From contig NW_006499973.1 in the NCBI RefSeq assembly GCF_000471905.2, positions 5,680,722 through 5,744,721 of the forward strand: a stretch of DNA of 64,000 bases. Reading direction: 5' to 3'. Below the pieces are notes generated by a model. It saw only the letters and a program-made list of their open reading frames with translations. It had not been told where the DNA came from and did no database searches. The position numbers and the translations under genes are program-made. This document shows, piece after piece, positions 32,397 through 44,319 of the stretch; within the stretch, counting starts at the first letter, position 1; the number at the start of each line of letters is the position of its first letter. Origin of the DNA: Amborella trichopoda (taxonomy: Eukaryota > Streptophyta > Magnoliopsida > Amborellales > Amborellaceae).

Positions 32397-34400
32397 GAGG
32401 AAGAATGACTCAGCTTGGGAGAAGTAGGATGACCCGCGTGACCGGAACGCGCGTGGGACCGTGCACTCAGGGGTACCCTCCTTCCCAAAGTTTTCTCTCT
32501 CTCCCCCTCTCACCTCCCCCGAATGGACTAGGGACTCACAGAGTAAGACAAGACAACAAGAATAAACTAGCCTTGATTTTTCCCAGCACTTGGGTTATTG
32601 GAGCTTCCAAAAGGGGGATTATTGGAGAGATTTTCTGGACCTTTTTATAAATGAGCTAAGTTTGTTTATATAGAGGATTCACCAACCAGGGGTGAATTCT
32701 CAAAAGTCAAGCTTAATTATAACTAAAGAAATTGAAAGAAAATCAAAAGATTAGGTGCAAATGACCAAAATGTCCCTATGATCTTTTGCCCGAATGACAA
32801 GACAGTCTCTGCATGCAGGTTGCTCCGTCAAAGGAAGAACTTGGAAGCTGACCTTGCAACTTGCGGCAACTGTTTGGTTTTTTCAGCAACATATCTTCAT
32901 TCTTCTCTCTATTGCGAGCATTTTTATGCCTTTTACTCGTGCTGTGGTGGCTTTCTTCCTCGGGGCAAAAGTTCAATTGGTTTTGCGAACTTTGTTCGCC
33001 AATGTATCTCTGAGATGCGTTGTTTTAGCTCCTGGCTCTGCTTGCAAGTCAAAGAGGAGGTCATTGCAATCGTTTTGCACCAAGTTTGGGCTGATTTGGT
33101 GCAAATTTCCGCCTTTGCCTAATTTGGAAGGTTGCCGGAGAAAGGGATTCCAGCAACCGACTGGATTTGCTTCTTTTGTGACCTGAGGGCTTACATTCAT
33201 TGAATATGGGATTGAATGCAAGAGTTGTACCAGAATGTAGTTCTTCATGAGGGGAGTCTATTGAACTCCTCCTCACGTTAATCCATGACTTAGACGTTGA
33301 GCTATGCTTCAGTGAATCCAGAGATCGTTGAACCCTGTTTTCTCCTTGGTTTCTCAAGCCTCCTTCCTTCTCAGAGCAATGGGGGTTCCTGGTCATGCCA
33401 CAATGAGTGCCTTAGGTCAAAATAACGGGGCTGATGTGATTTAGAACATGTCAACATTTGAGCTTGGTCTGATTTTAGAGAAAGGCACTGTGGGCTAGAG
33501 AAGTTGCTACCGAAAAACATTGTTGCAGCCCCCATTTTCGGGACTTGTTTGGTGAAGCCACATCACGCTGTGGTAAAACCCAGGAGTTGTGAGGCCGCAT
33601 GCACATAGACCTTTAAAGAGGGGTCCGATTGAGCTCAAATTTGGTCCTTGGGGGTTTTTCGACTTTCTGAGCACAATGGCGATGATCTGGTGCCCTGTTG
33701 CGCCACTATCATGGGGCTACAGTGAAGGGTCCTTCTTGGGTGCAAGGGCACCGCACCAAGGTCATCGGGCTGGAGGCTTTATTTTTTCGGCACAATCCTA
33801 GTCTGCGGGTGTTTTGTGAAATCGCCAGACTAGACTGTCACCAGCTTTCTCCTTATTCGCATGGGCTTGTGGAGGTACGTCAAAGATGACGTACAACAAC
33901 TTGCCCCGCCGGATGTTGCGCTTCGAGAAAAGCGAGAGTGCAACATTTGAAAAAATTTAACGTCGTAGCTCCTCTGAAGAATCCTTACTAAGACGTGTTT
34001 ATTGTCGTTTGATGATATTTTTTTTCTTGATCACCGGGAAGACGCAATCCTCAAGGGGTAGACCTTGCTGACCTTTTCCCTTGACCAGGGGGTGACCAAA
34101 GTGGTTTCCAGTGGTCCGGTGCCTTGTTGAGGAGCTTTCTCCTGGTCCCGCTAGAATCTGTGTTTCTTTTTTGGAGATCATGCTGATATTCTGTCGTCAG
34201 TGGGCTTACGACTTCTCAATGCGAACTCCCGGTTTTTCAGCTAGTGGGGGCCCTTCTTGTGAGCTTTATCCCATTCTGGTCGGGGTGGTCCTGATGTTCC
34301 AGTTGATAGGCGCCCTTCTTATGAGCTTTATCCCTATCCAAACAGAAACGCCAAGAGAAAATATGGTACCTCTTGGCTTACGTCCTACAGGTCCAGTTGG
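32397..34400. other. Moderately GC-rich DNA, no gene identified
   Basis: Overlapping open frames up to 130 codons occur on both strands at 32,778-33,400 without recognisable domains. An AACGTCGTAGCTCCTCTGAAG-like stretch near 33,960 and a CTTGACCAGGGGGTGACC segment (34,080) resemble retrotransposon untranslated sequence, but nothing is diagnostic. Confidence 0.4.
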
Positions 34401-34419
34401 GGGTCTTCTGAATTACCCA

Positions 34420-34800
34420 GACATAAAAGGAGGATGGCCTTCGAGGCGGTCCCAGTTTAGAGGAGTTCACCCTAGATGCTTGAAGGTTGGTGGGGAAAGA
34501 AAGGCAAGCAAGGTTTGGCTTATGCCCGACTGGCCTGGCTGGGGTTTCTCAGCGCGTCTCGATTTTCCAGGCTTGATAGGAGGATGGCCTCTGAGGCGGT
34601 CCCATTTTAGGGGACTTCACCTTGGATGCTAGAGTTTGATGAGAAGAACGACAGGCAAGGTACCTCTTTGGCATACGCCCTACTGGCTTAGCTAGGGGTT
34701 CTAGGCGCGTCCCAATTGTTTAGGCTTGATAGGAGGATGACCTTTGAGGCGGTCCCATTTTAGAGGACTTCACCCTGGCTGCAAGAGTTTGATGGAAGAG
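34420..34800. repeat. Tandem repeat, about 150 bp, 2.5-3 copies
   Basis: GATAGGAGGATGRCCT followed by GAGGCGGTCCCATTTTAG recurs near 34,428, 34,578 and 34,731. Each copy continues with GACTTCACCYTGG and a TACTGGCYTRGCT-like middle. Confidence 0.8.
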
Positions 34801-34825
34801 AAGGGTAGCACCGGAGCACTAAGGC

Positions 34826-35280
34826 TCCAGTGCCGAAAATAAGAAGACGGCACTAAGGCTCGGGATTAAAAAGGTGGCACTAGGGCCTAAACGTTTTTTG
34901 AAGGCACTAGGGCCGGGAGTTTTTTTTTTTGGAAGGCAATGGGGCTGGAGTTGTTTGGAAGGAACTGGGGTCGGAAATTTTTTTTTTTTTGGAAGGCATT
35001 GGGGCCTAAAGTTTTTTTTTTTTTTGGAAGGCATTGGGGCCAAAAGGTTTTTGTTTTTTTTTAAGGCACAAGGGCCTGAGTTTTTTCTCTTTTTTTTAAG
35101 GCATTGGGACCAGAGGTTTTCTTTTTTTTTTAAAGGCACTAGGGCCAAAAGCATTTTTTTAAGAAGGCACTACGGCAGGAGGTTTTTTTTTGGAAGGAAC
35201 TGGGGCCATAAGTTTTTTTTGGAAGGCACAGGGGCCAGAATGTTTTTTTGGAAGGCATTGGGGCCGAAATGAGGAGGTTT
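34826..35280. repeat. Minisatellite, about 35-45 bp, 11-12 copies
   Basis: The unit is GGAAGGCAYTGGGGCC plus 5-8 bases and a T-run of 7-13. T-run length varies most between copies. On the - strand it reads as lysine-rich frames, which are not genuine proteins. Confidence 0.85.
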
Positions 35281-35839
35281 GGCCCGAAGGTTGGAACAAG
35301 GAGGTTCCGCCCAGGCACCCTTTGCGGGTTTTCACCAGGACCGAGGGGATATGGCACCAACAGAGTGGTTTTCACCATATCCTTTGTTGGGGCACTTTTA
35401 CCCATGACTTCGAGGTCACATCCACCCATTAGTTTCCGCTTTTACTAAAGGCATCCTTTGCTGCTTTTCGCCATGCTTGTATTTTTTTCTCAGGACTCTT
35501 TTACTTATGGCATCGTGGCCATGCCTGGCTATCATTTTTACTCATGGTGCCCTTTGCGGGTTTTCATCATGCCCCTGTTTTTTTTTTTATTGGCCGATTT
35601 TACCTGTAGCCCTTCAATTTTTTGGGCTGTCCGCCTGAAGCTCTTTTTCTTTTACTCATGATGATTTCCATCGCGCCCAACTTCCTTTTTTTTTTTTTGA
35701 GGGGGAGGAAGAGGTCACCAATGTAGTGAACCATGACAGAGGAGTCTTGAGAGTCTTGAGGGTGTGACCCTGCATCGGGTTGATTGTAGTGGTTGGGGGC
35801 CGAGGTAGGGTGTCTTTTCTCCATGTGGGGCGTTGCCCC

Positions 35840-36440
35840 GAAAAGAAGCTTTTTGGTGACCCAGGGGGTTTGTGTCAGCGCGGGGTCAATGACGATGGTG
35901 TCCGCGGGAGGTGTGAAGCCAGGAGGCACCCATGGTGTGTGAAGAGGAGGCACCCGCGGGGTGTGATGGAGATGGTACCCATGGGGAGTGGTGAAGTGGC
36001 ATCCGTGGGGCATGGTGGAGATGGCACCCCCGGGGTGGTGGGGAAGAGGGTACCTGCGGGGGGTGAAGAGGAGATGCCCCCAGGGGGCGAAGTGAAGGCA
36101 TGCCCCTAGGGGGCGATGAAGAGACACTTGTGGGGGGGGTGGTGAAGACGGTACCTGCGGGGGGTGAAGGAGATGGTACCTGCAGGGGGGTGTGATGGAG
36201 TTGGCACCCGTTGGGAGGGGGGGAGGGGTGTGATGGAGTTGGTACCCCTGAGGGGTGGTGAAGAGGCACCCGTGAGATGTGACGGAGATGGTACCCGCTG
36301 GGGGTGATGGAGACAGCACCCCCAGGGGGTGGTGAAGACGATACACACGGGGGGTAAAGTGAGGACATGCCCCGAGGGGCAAAGTGATGACATGCCCTGA
36401 GGGTGGCGAGGTGAAGGCATTCCCCGAGGGGGTGAAGTTT
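35840..36440. repeat. G-rich minisatellite, about 30-36 bp
   Basis: Repeats of GGTGRWGRAGAYGGYACCCGCGGGG-type units (no single unit longer than about 36 bp) cover 600 bp, with strong G bias on the + strand. A 308-codon frame of P, H, T and S on the - strand is a by-product of a unit length near a multiple of three. Confidence 0.8.
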
Positions 36441-36814
36441 GTAGAGGCGGCGTTCGGCTGATGAAACGCCTGCATGGTGGGCGAGAATAAATGGAGAATG
36501 CACATGGTGGCGAAGCCTTGGTGCAAGATCCGCTTGAGTGATCTGTTGATAACACCAGGCTAGTAGTATGATGGCACAAGATTTGACTGTGACGCTTCAT
36601 GAACAATACCTGGTAGGTGAGGCGTGAGAAGGTTTAAATGTCTCAGTCAACAAGGCGCCATTGTGGTGACACGTGGCTGAGCAATTAGGAGGCAGGGTGC
36701 TCGAGAAGCAGCAAGCTTTGATGAGCCTAAGCCTTTTGAAAAGGGGGCTAGGCTGAAAAGCATGAGGGCAGCTTATCCCCTTTTTGACGAAATCCCTTTT
36801 TGACGAAGTTCCTT

Positions 36815-36817
<3 letters not shown>

Positions 36818-36865
<48 letters not shown>

Positions 36866-36893
36866 GTAATAATAGTAATAATAGTAATAATAA
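36818..36893. repeat. (TAA)n microsatellite bordering the viral cluster
   Basis: About 25 TAA units with a few TAG interruptions lie immediately before the first viral bases. A similar ATT/TAA array borders the far end (63,906-64,000). Confidence 0.95.
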
Positions 36894-36923
36894 TTTGCAA
36901 CTAGGACCTAATTTCGAGTTTCT

Positions 36924-39900
36924 ATTAAGAATTATATCAGGAAATTTATCAGCGAATTGGATCGCTCTATCAATTGGAACTATAGTTCCTTGATGAATAT
37001 TATGGCCAAGAAATCTAATTTTTGTTTGGCATAAATTTATTTTTCTAGCAGATACTACCAAACCTGCATTTTTTATGGCGTTTAGGAAAGTATTAAGGTG
37101 CTTGAAGTGCTGTTTCATATCTTCTGAAAAAATAAACACATCATCAATATAGACAAGCATAAATTTAATATATGGGTTAAAAACCTCATTCATTATTTTT
37201 TTGAATTCTAATGAGGCATTCTTAAGTCCGAAGGGCGTAACATTCCATTCATATTGGCCAAAAGGTATATTAAAAGTTGTTTTATATTAATCTTTTTCAT
37301 TAATCTGGATTTGCCAATATCCAGATTTTAAGTCAAACTTGGAAAAAATACATGCATTTACTAATCTGTCAAGTAGGTCTTTTTTTATTGGTATAGGATA
37401 TCTTATCCATTTAAGAACTTTTTTCAAAAGGCTTATAATTTATTACAAGTCTTGGAACTCCTTGTTCCTTTTCTGCTGCGTTACCTACATCGAATGCGGC
37501 GCAGCTCCAAGGAGATGCACTCTTTCTGATTAATCCTTTATTTAATAATTCATCTATTTCTTTTTTACAGATTTAAAGAAGTTTGGCATTCATTTGAATA
37601 GGCTTTGCCTTGGTTGGCATTTTGCTTTCATCAAATACTTCTTCATATGGTAGGCTAACCATATGTTTTGTCCTTTCCCAAAAAGCATTAGCCAAATCAT
37701 TACAAACTTCTTTTTCTATCTGTCTTCGAAGATTTTCAATTTTTTGTTTATTTTTTGGAAGTACAAACTGTTCTTCTATTAGTTTATATTTAACTTCTAT
37801 TTTTAAAGAGCATAAAAAAATTTCTTTATTTTCTATTTTTTGTTTCATATTATTAATTTCTTTTATTTTTGGTTTATCAATAAAATTCAAATTTAACTTT
37901 CTATTCAGCCATATTGGATTCTATTCCAGTATTGTCTATTGTTATAGGATGAAGTAGACTCAAAATGGAGTTCCTAGGATTACTGATTGACTTAATCCTT
38001 TAACTATGATGAAGAGTGATGGAAAACAATGTCCATTATTACAAACAGTAGCTTTGGACAAGTTATAGTCAATAATAAGTCTACTACCGTCAGCTGTATT
38101 GAGTATTTGAGTGGTTTTATCAAAGTATTTACTAGGAAGTAATCCTTCATTGATACAGTTTAAATCTGTACCTGAATCGATTAAAGCTAAAGATTGAAAG
38201 CTATAGTCATTATTTACATTTATTTTTACTAATATAAACCATTTTTGAGAAATGACCTTATTAATAAGATTTAAAGTAATATTTTCTATCTTTTCAGAGG
38301 ATTCAGGTTCTTCACTTATTATAAGTGGTTTATTTTTTCTTATTAATTTATCAAGTTCTAATTCATCTTCTTCTGAAAAATTTTCAGAGAATTCTATATT
38401 GAGTTCTAATATTCTAATTCTATTTTTGAGTTGTTTAACTTCTGCTTTTACCTTGTTAATCTCTTGCTTTAATTCGGGTATAGTAGGTTCTCTTTGACCA
38501 GTTTCCTTTTTATTGATTCTTTTAAGTATCTCTGAAAAACTATAATCTTCTGGGGTTTATATTAAAGAAGTAGGCTTATTTTGGACTTAGCTATTTTTAT
38601 GTATTGAGATATTGTTTCGCGTTTTTCATCGGGGTCAGAAATTTTATCTATTAAATCTAATATTAATTTTTCTTCATTAGTAAGAGTATTGCAAAAGTAT
38701 TCTTTCATGCGTTCATCAGTACTAGTACTATCATCTGAACTATTTTCTGAACTACCCCATATTAGATTTTCATCACTATTTATTTTGGATATAGGTTCAG
38801 TATCGTCTAAGGATGACTCAGACGTGTCTTCTCTTATCTGAATGATATTATATATCTGTTTTCTCAATTCTTCATCTAATATGATAGCGTTTATTTGTTT
38901 TTTAACTTTACAGTTATTTTTGTAGTGACCTATTTTACTGCATCTGTAACAAATTGGTAATTTTCTTTTTGTCCTTTTATTTTTAGGGGAGAACTTTTTT
39001 ATAAATTTTTCCTTTTGAGGTTTTTTATTCTTTTGCTCCCATTTGGGTTTTTTATATATTTTTCTTTTCTTAAAGATTTTATTTGGGGAAGTATTCATAC
39101 TGTATCCAAATTGCTCACAGAAATCTCCTAATTCTTTTGGCCCTATCATTTTATGTTTATCTAATTGTCTTTTGACTTTTAAACCTGTACATAGGGCAAG
39201 CCCTTCTGCACAAATTTCAGCAGAAAGTTCTCCAAGGGTATAAGAAGAGTATGGTATTATTCCTCTATTTTTATTTTTAATTCGGGTACGAATCTTTTTT
39301 GCAAACAAGTGGGGTAAGCCGGCTTTAAATATTTCTTTCTAATGATCGATACTACTATCCTCTCGAGTGAGTAATAGGGAGAAAAATACATCTTTGTACC
39401 ACTTGTAATGTGATAATGTAGGACATTTTAAATTTGACAGCAGATCTTCGAATCTAGCATTTAAAAGTAAAGTACTTCCTACAAAGTGTAAAGTTATAGT
39501 ATATATGAGGGTATTAACAGCGTCACTTCGCTATAAGGTATGTCTTGATTTTGTTTATTTTTAACAATCCATTGTCTTGTAGCATTGAGTATTTGGGTTT
39601 TTGAGACTTCTTCCAAATGAAAGTCCCACCAACCTCTATGTCATCCTGTAAATCTGCAGACAATGGCTTTGGCTACCTCCTTATCATGGTTTTTTGCTAT
39701 TTTGCATGCTGAAGCATACATAGTCATATGTTTCATTGTATCTAATATTTGATGGTCAGACATACCATCGATATTCCAATTAACTGTAGTTCTACCAGAA
39801 TATGATACTGTATGGGATATAAGATCTTCTTCATATTGTATGTCTACTAGAGTAGGCCTTGTATGATACATTCCTGCCTGGGCAGTAGGTACCCATCTCT

Positions 39901-41833
39901 TACCATAATCTATTCTATTAAGATTCAGGGTTTCTTTAAAGGCATTTTCCATATTCACAATGGTATTATTAATTATTGGTTTTTCTTCTTCTTGAAGAGT
40001 CAGAGCTTCTGATTCTAATCGAATTCCTTTTCCTTTTTTGTCTTTTATTTCTAACTGGGATAGTTTTGAAACTAACTGGTCTATTAGTTCTTTGTTTTTT
40101 TATTTATCTTTTAATGTAAATCTCTTCATATTTATTTCTGGAGGGGGTTTAAATAAGACTGCTTTCTTTTTTTCTTCTATTTGCTCTTGAGGTTGTCTTA
40201 GTATATTTTCTATTCTAGTTGTTTGCTTTCCTATGGATTTTAGACAAAGACTGGTATAATTATTTTGTTCTATTATGTGTGGTAGTAATTCTATTTTATG
40301 CATATGTTCACTAGGTGTAATTTTGTAAACTGGTGCCCTGGATTCAGAATTTTGCTCAGATTTTTCTTTAGAAGCTCCTTTAATTAGCATAGCTTTCTCT
40401 AGGAGATGATATAATGTTTTCTCCTTCACTGGTAGCGAATACTAGGTATTGGGATTCTAAAGTGTTTATTTTAAAATCAGCAACTATTACATCTCTTTCT
40501 TTGAGGGTTTCAACTAACCAATCAAAGAAACCTATAGTTTGCTTATTTTTCTTTAGAAACCTTTTGTATTTTCTATGAATTATATCTATTAGATTTTGGG
40601 GAAATTCTTATCTCAGTATTATTATATGATAAATAATCATTTCTTAGAGATTCATAATCTATCTTTTCCTCAGTTTGTAGGGTTAATACATCAAAGTCTA
40701 AGTCAGAGAAAGGCTGATTAGTTGAAGAACTAGACTCAATGGCTTATATTCAGGGATATGAATATTACTTCTTGTTCTTACTAATCCTTGAATTATGGAT
40801 TCTTGTGTTAGCGAAGAAGTAGAATTTCTAGCTGGTATAATATTTTTCTTATTTGGTCTTACAGCTGTATCATCTTTAGTATTGTTTTTTTTTGTTTTTC
40901 TGTTATTGCTAAATCTTAATTCTATTTCTCCATCAGGATGTTCGATAATTTGCTCAGGGTTTTTATTAATAGGAACTCTATATTTTTTATTCTCATTTTG
41001 GATAGACCAGGTTTTGGGTAATACCACTTGAGATCAATTTATGGATTTTTGTATAATAGTATTTGGATTTACTAAATTAGTTTGGAAAAATATTGTGTTT
41101 CCTTTAGTATCAATATGTAATACATTTGGGTTTAAAGTATTCATAACTTTATAGAAAATTCTATATATTAAGGCTAGATTTTGTGATCCTGGGTTCATGT
41201 CGAATCTTTGGGTTTTCAGGATAAGAGTTAGTACTTTGAGAATATTGGGATCACTTAAAGATACTAAATAGTTAGGAAAAGAGTTAAAATAAACCGGTCC
41301 ACTATATAAGCTTGATTATACTATTCCTAGCAATGAATCAGAAAATTGATTATGCCTATTATCTCTAAGACATAGGAGTATAGAATTGCTTAACCCTAGT
41401 CTTGTAAGAAGTTTTATAGCAACCTGTATTAGTTCTATATGCAGATATTTATATTCTTTCTTGATATGAGATTGAATTACTTTCTTAGATGGCAATTGGA
41501 AATTTTCTTGCTCACTATGAATAGATAAACTTAGTTCAACGATTTTATAGCAAAACCTGTTTTTAATTCAAAAGTTTCTTTCTTATAGACGTCAGTTACA
41601 GGGACTTTTGGTATATTTCAGTTTTGTATTTGATTTTCTATATTATCAATCATAATTTCTTCTTTATTCTTTATTCTTTGAGTGCTACTACATGGCACTA
41701 ATTGGTTATTAGATAGGTTCCCAATAAAATTTTCCATAGAAGTTACGGATGAATACTCTTTAGTCAACCTCTTACGTCTTTTGACCTCAGCGGCTCTCCC
41801 TGGCCTAAACGGTCCTTGACTGGGCGACAACAA
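36924..41833 (-). pseudogene. Pararetrovirus ORF1 polyprotein, copy A (3' truncated in RT)
   Basis: Domains in order on the - strand: a basic N-terminal stretch (41,833-41,720), a movement-protein region badly broken by stops and shifts (41,640-41,030), a linker with a coiled-coil-like part (40,430-40,100), and coat protein (39,958-38,960). Then come an intact CCHC zinc knuckle near 38,914-38,960, an acidic serine-rich segment (38,860-38,280), an aspartic protease motif DSGTD near 38,165-38,180, and RT from about 37,900 with YIDD at 37,140-37,151. RT is cut at the TAA array before its end. Several frameshifts and stops make it non-coding. In exogenous relatives the polyprotein is cleaved by its own protease. 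Confidence 0.85.
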
Positions 41834-42260
41834 TAGAAAATGGAGCTATGTCTAATACAATCCAACTAGTACAAACAGTACCATGCAATTTAATACTAAA
41901 AATTAACTTAATTTGCATATTAACAGAAGTACAACTTACATATGACAGATGCAAAAACTGGTAAACAGCTTCCATTCATCAGGACAGTACGAAGGTAGGG
42001 AATTTTAATTACAGTCACACATAGAAATATGATACCGAGAATTACAGAATACAGATAGAGGTTACCTGGAAAGCACAACTTAGTATTAAGATGAAGCAAA
42101 CTTTCTGTAGTAGCTTGTAGTTGCTTAGGCAAATCCTAGAAGAGAGAAAGAGGATGAAAGCTAGAAAAGAGAAGAGCTAAGAGTGGAGAGATCTCTAGGA
42201 AGTCTCTCTGAAATTTTTCTGATCTTTTTTTTTCGATGTCTTCTTTCTTCAACTTCTTTT

Positions 42261-42269
42261 CCTTATATA
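42261..42269 (-). promoter_or_regulatory. TATA box of copy A, with upstream tandem repeats (42,400-42,590)
   Basis: TATATAAGG on the - strand is preceded (higher coordinates) by repeated GTCCCGACAGCTACAGTAAA and CTCCACCTGTC units and by CCACCGACGC segments. Pregenomic RNA would start about 30 bp beyond the box. Confidence 0.6.
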
Positions 42270-42629
42270 GAGGTCAAGCTGCAGATGGATAGCTGGATGG
42301 ACCTTTGATCTTTATAGCTGGATGGTTGGATTGAGAGCGCAGCAGGTGGCCGACAGGATTTTGACTGGAGTGTTGGTGAAGTAAGATCTTTTGGACTAGA
42401 GCGTCGGTGGAGCGACACTATTTTGGACTGGGGCGTCGGTGGAGCGAGACAGGTGGAGATTCTTTACGTAGCTATCGGGACAGGTGGAGAATTTTTACTG
42501 TAGCTGTCGGGACAGGTGGAGATTGTTTATTGTAGTTATGGGGACAGGTGGAAAATTTTTACTATAGCTGTTGGGACAGGTAAGTACTTTTGCTGATGCT
42601 ATTTTTATTTCAGGCTTCAGGCTATTCGG

Positions 42630-43683
42630 GTTTCTGAGAAAACTCGAACATGTTCTGGTTTTCGTATTCTTCAGTATCTTGTTGATCTTCTTAATTATCT
42701 TAATTTGGTTGAGATGATTCTCTTTCGGCTTCTTCTTCAAAGATTTGCAAGAGTTAAATTTCCAACTCTTCTTTTGTTGCTTGAGGGTTTCGTTTTTGCA
42801 TTTGTCGAATATATTTAGAGAGATTATATGGGTTTTCATATTGTGATGAAGATGGTTCAGGTATTTTTTGTAATATTATTTTGTCTGGGTTCAAACTATC
42901 AATTTTGAACACATCCCACCATTTGACAAAAATCTTCTTTCCCAATCGAGGAATATATTCAAAATTATTTGTAGTATTTTCAGATATTTCATATTTCATA
43001 TTTCCATTTCATAATCCATGGTATTTGGTAAATGGCCATAAAATACAAATGGTAATCTATGTTGAGATCTTTTCCATTATATTCAACAAACCTTGCTTAA
43101 GATACTTGAAAGCTTTCTGGTAGGATTTGGGATCCAGATCCCCAGATCATGAATCAATTATGAAACCAATTTGGGAATATTTCAGTGATTGTTATTTTGA
43201 ATTGCAGAAACCATGTATGAGAATTATTGGGGTTTTGTAAGGCAAATATCTTATGCCAGGCATCAATGTATTCAGCATATCGAAAATATTTATTATAAAA
43301 TTATTGTGCTTGGAGCTTCTTTGCTCTAGAAGGGTCTGATCCCCATTCATCCTATGATAATATTTTTCTAATTTGCATTTTAGAATATGCCACTATATTT
43401 GTATTTTTATAGTAATAATGAACCATGGAGATAGAGCGTGTTTCTAGTAATACAACCTCATACCCTTCTCGGGTTTTATTCCCGTTAGAGGAATTGAGGG
43501 TTTTATGCAAGTATAGGTTGGCTACTTTATTTGGGTCAAGCATAGCGTGTTCACTTTTTATTATTGAGTCTATCAAAAAGGTAGTTTCTTCAAATTGGGA
43601 TTTTCACGTCGAGGACATCTTTTTAAGAATGGGTGACTGAATAAAAACATGAGTTGGAGAATATGTAGGTTGGCTTGAATATT
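42630..43683 (-). pseudogene. Pararetrovirus ORF2 (unknown function), copy A, N-terminus deleted
   Basis: It matches ORF2 of copies B and D from the SQPTYSPTP region on. About 190 bp holding the ORF2 start and the ORF1 end are missing: sequence encoding the ORF2 interior joins directly to the last RNase H residues near 43,683. Frames are broken near 43,220. Confidence 0.75.
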
Positions 43684-43689
43684 CACGAG

Positions 43690-44163
43690 TCAAAAAGCCA
43701 AGCAGATGATTGGTAGAACCTTTTAAATGTTCTATAGAAAAATTAAAAGAAGAGAAAGTAGCTGGTCAGCGGCAAAGATATGTTTAGAGACAAGGTTTTG
43801 AACATCTTTGAGAAGAACATCACGAGCTGCTTTACAATCGATTCGAATTAAAAAGGTTGCACTAAGGATGTCACTTTGGAACATTGTAACGCAATGAACT
43901 ACTGCAAGAATTTCTTTTTTGACTGTTGAATAATTTTGCTGAGTAGTGTTCCAAGCCTTAAAGGTTAAACGAACTAATTGATCTTGATTATTTACCTTTT
44001 GTTTTAATATTCCTCCTAATCCAAGTTCAGAGGCATCGCATTCAATTATTTTGAAGGCATTTGGGTCTGACAAAGCTAAGCAAGGTAATTCTTTTGCTTA
44101 GCTTTTTGGTTTTTGAACTGCCAATGTATGTTCTTCCTTCCACTTAAGAGGATTTTTTCGTAA
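43690..44163 (-). pseudogene. RT end and RNase H fragment, copy A
   Basis: It holds ECDASELGLGG, the first RNase H acidic site, and the downstream TDCKAARDVL part. It is separated from the rest of copy A's ORF1 by permutation. It meets copy B's first bases at 44,163 with TAACAATTAGG as possible microhomology. Confidence 0.8.
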
Positions 44164-44185
44164 CAATTAGGTCTTGGCTTCAAAA

Positions 44186-44201
44186 TAGTATCAGAGCCAT
44201 G
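44186..44201 (+). promoter_or_regulatory. tRNA-Met primer binding site, copy B (one base changed)
   Basis: TAGTATCAGAGCCATG differs from the canonical caulimovirid TGGTATCAGAGCCA at the second base. It primes minus-strand synthesis from the 3' end of initiator tRNA-Met. Confidence 0.85.
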
Positions 44202-44319
44202 ATAAAATATTCTTCTAAAACAGCTTTATTCAAAGACTGCTAGTGGACAACGTTTTTACCTTAAGACATAGGCACCTAATAAAATTCTGCCATGCGAGAG
44301 TTAGTCTGAGAGTTGAAAC

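Larger units (their letters stand above)
36894..44163 (-). mobile_element. Endogenous pararetrovirus copy A (circularly permuted)
   Basis: Read on the - strand it starts near the end of the RT domain at 44,163 and passes RNase H, ORF2, promoter and leader. It enters ORF1 at 41,833 and ends in the RT domain near 36,924, with a last scrap (36,894-36,915) resembling the AATTAGGTCCTGG sequence next to the primer site. The leader-ORF1 joint at about 41,830 lacks roughly 220 bp including the primer binding site. Family Caulimoviridae is secure from the domain order; florendovirus-like is inference from a separate ORF2 of unknown function. Confidence 0.85.

Noticed and set aside
32778..33396. Possible host gene from overlapping 110-130 codon frames
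   Set aside because: Frames are open on both strands with no start context, domain or splice structure that I can support.
34819..35272. Lys-rich (-) and Phe/Gly-rich (+) frames
   Set aside because: They are translations of the 35-45 bp T-run minisatellite on either strand.
35600..36526. 308-codon minus-strand frame rich in Pro, His, Thr and Ser
   Set aside because: It coincides exactly with a G-rich minisatellite whose unit is close to a multiple of three. Two other frames of the same strand are also open, so openness is compositional.
37573..37957. Plus-strand frames such as 37,610-37,957 and 59,511-59,891
   Set aside because: They are antisense shadows of the RT N-terminal region on the minus strand.
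41826..41840. Splicing as the cause of the leader-ORF1 joint in copy A
   Set aside because: Shared TTGTTG lets the joint slide, but no position gives GT at one side and AG at the other.
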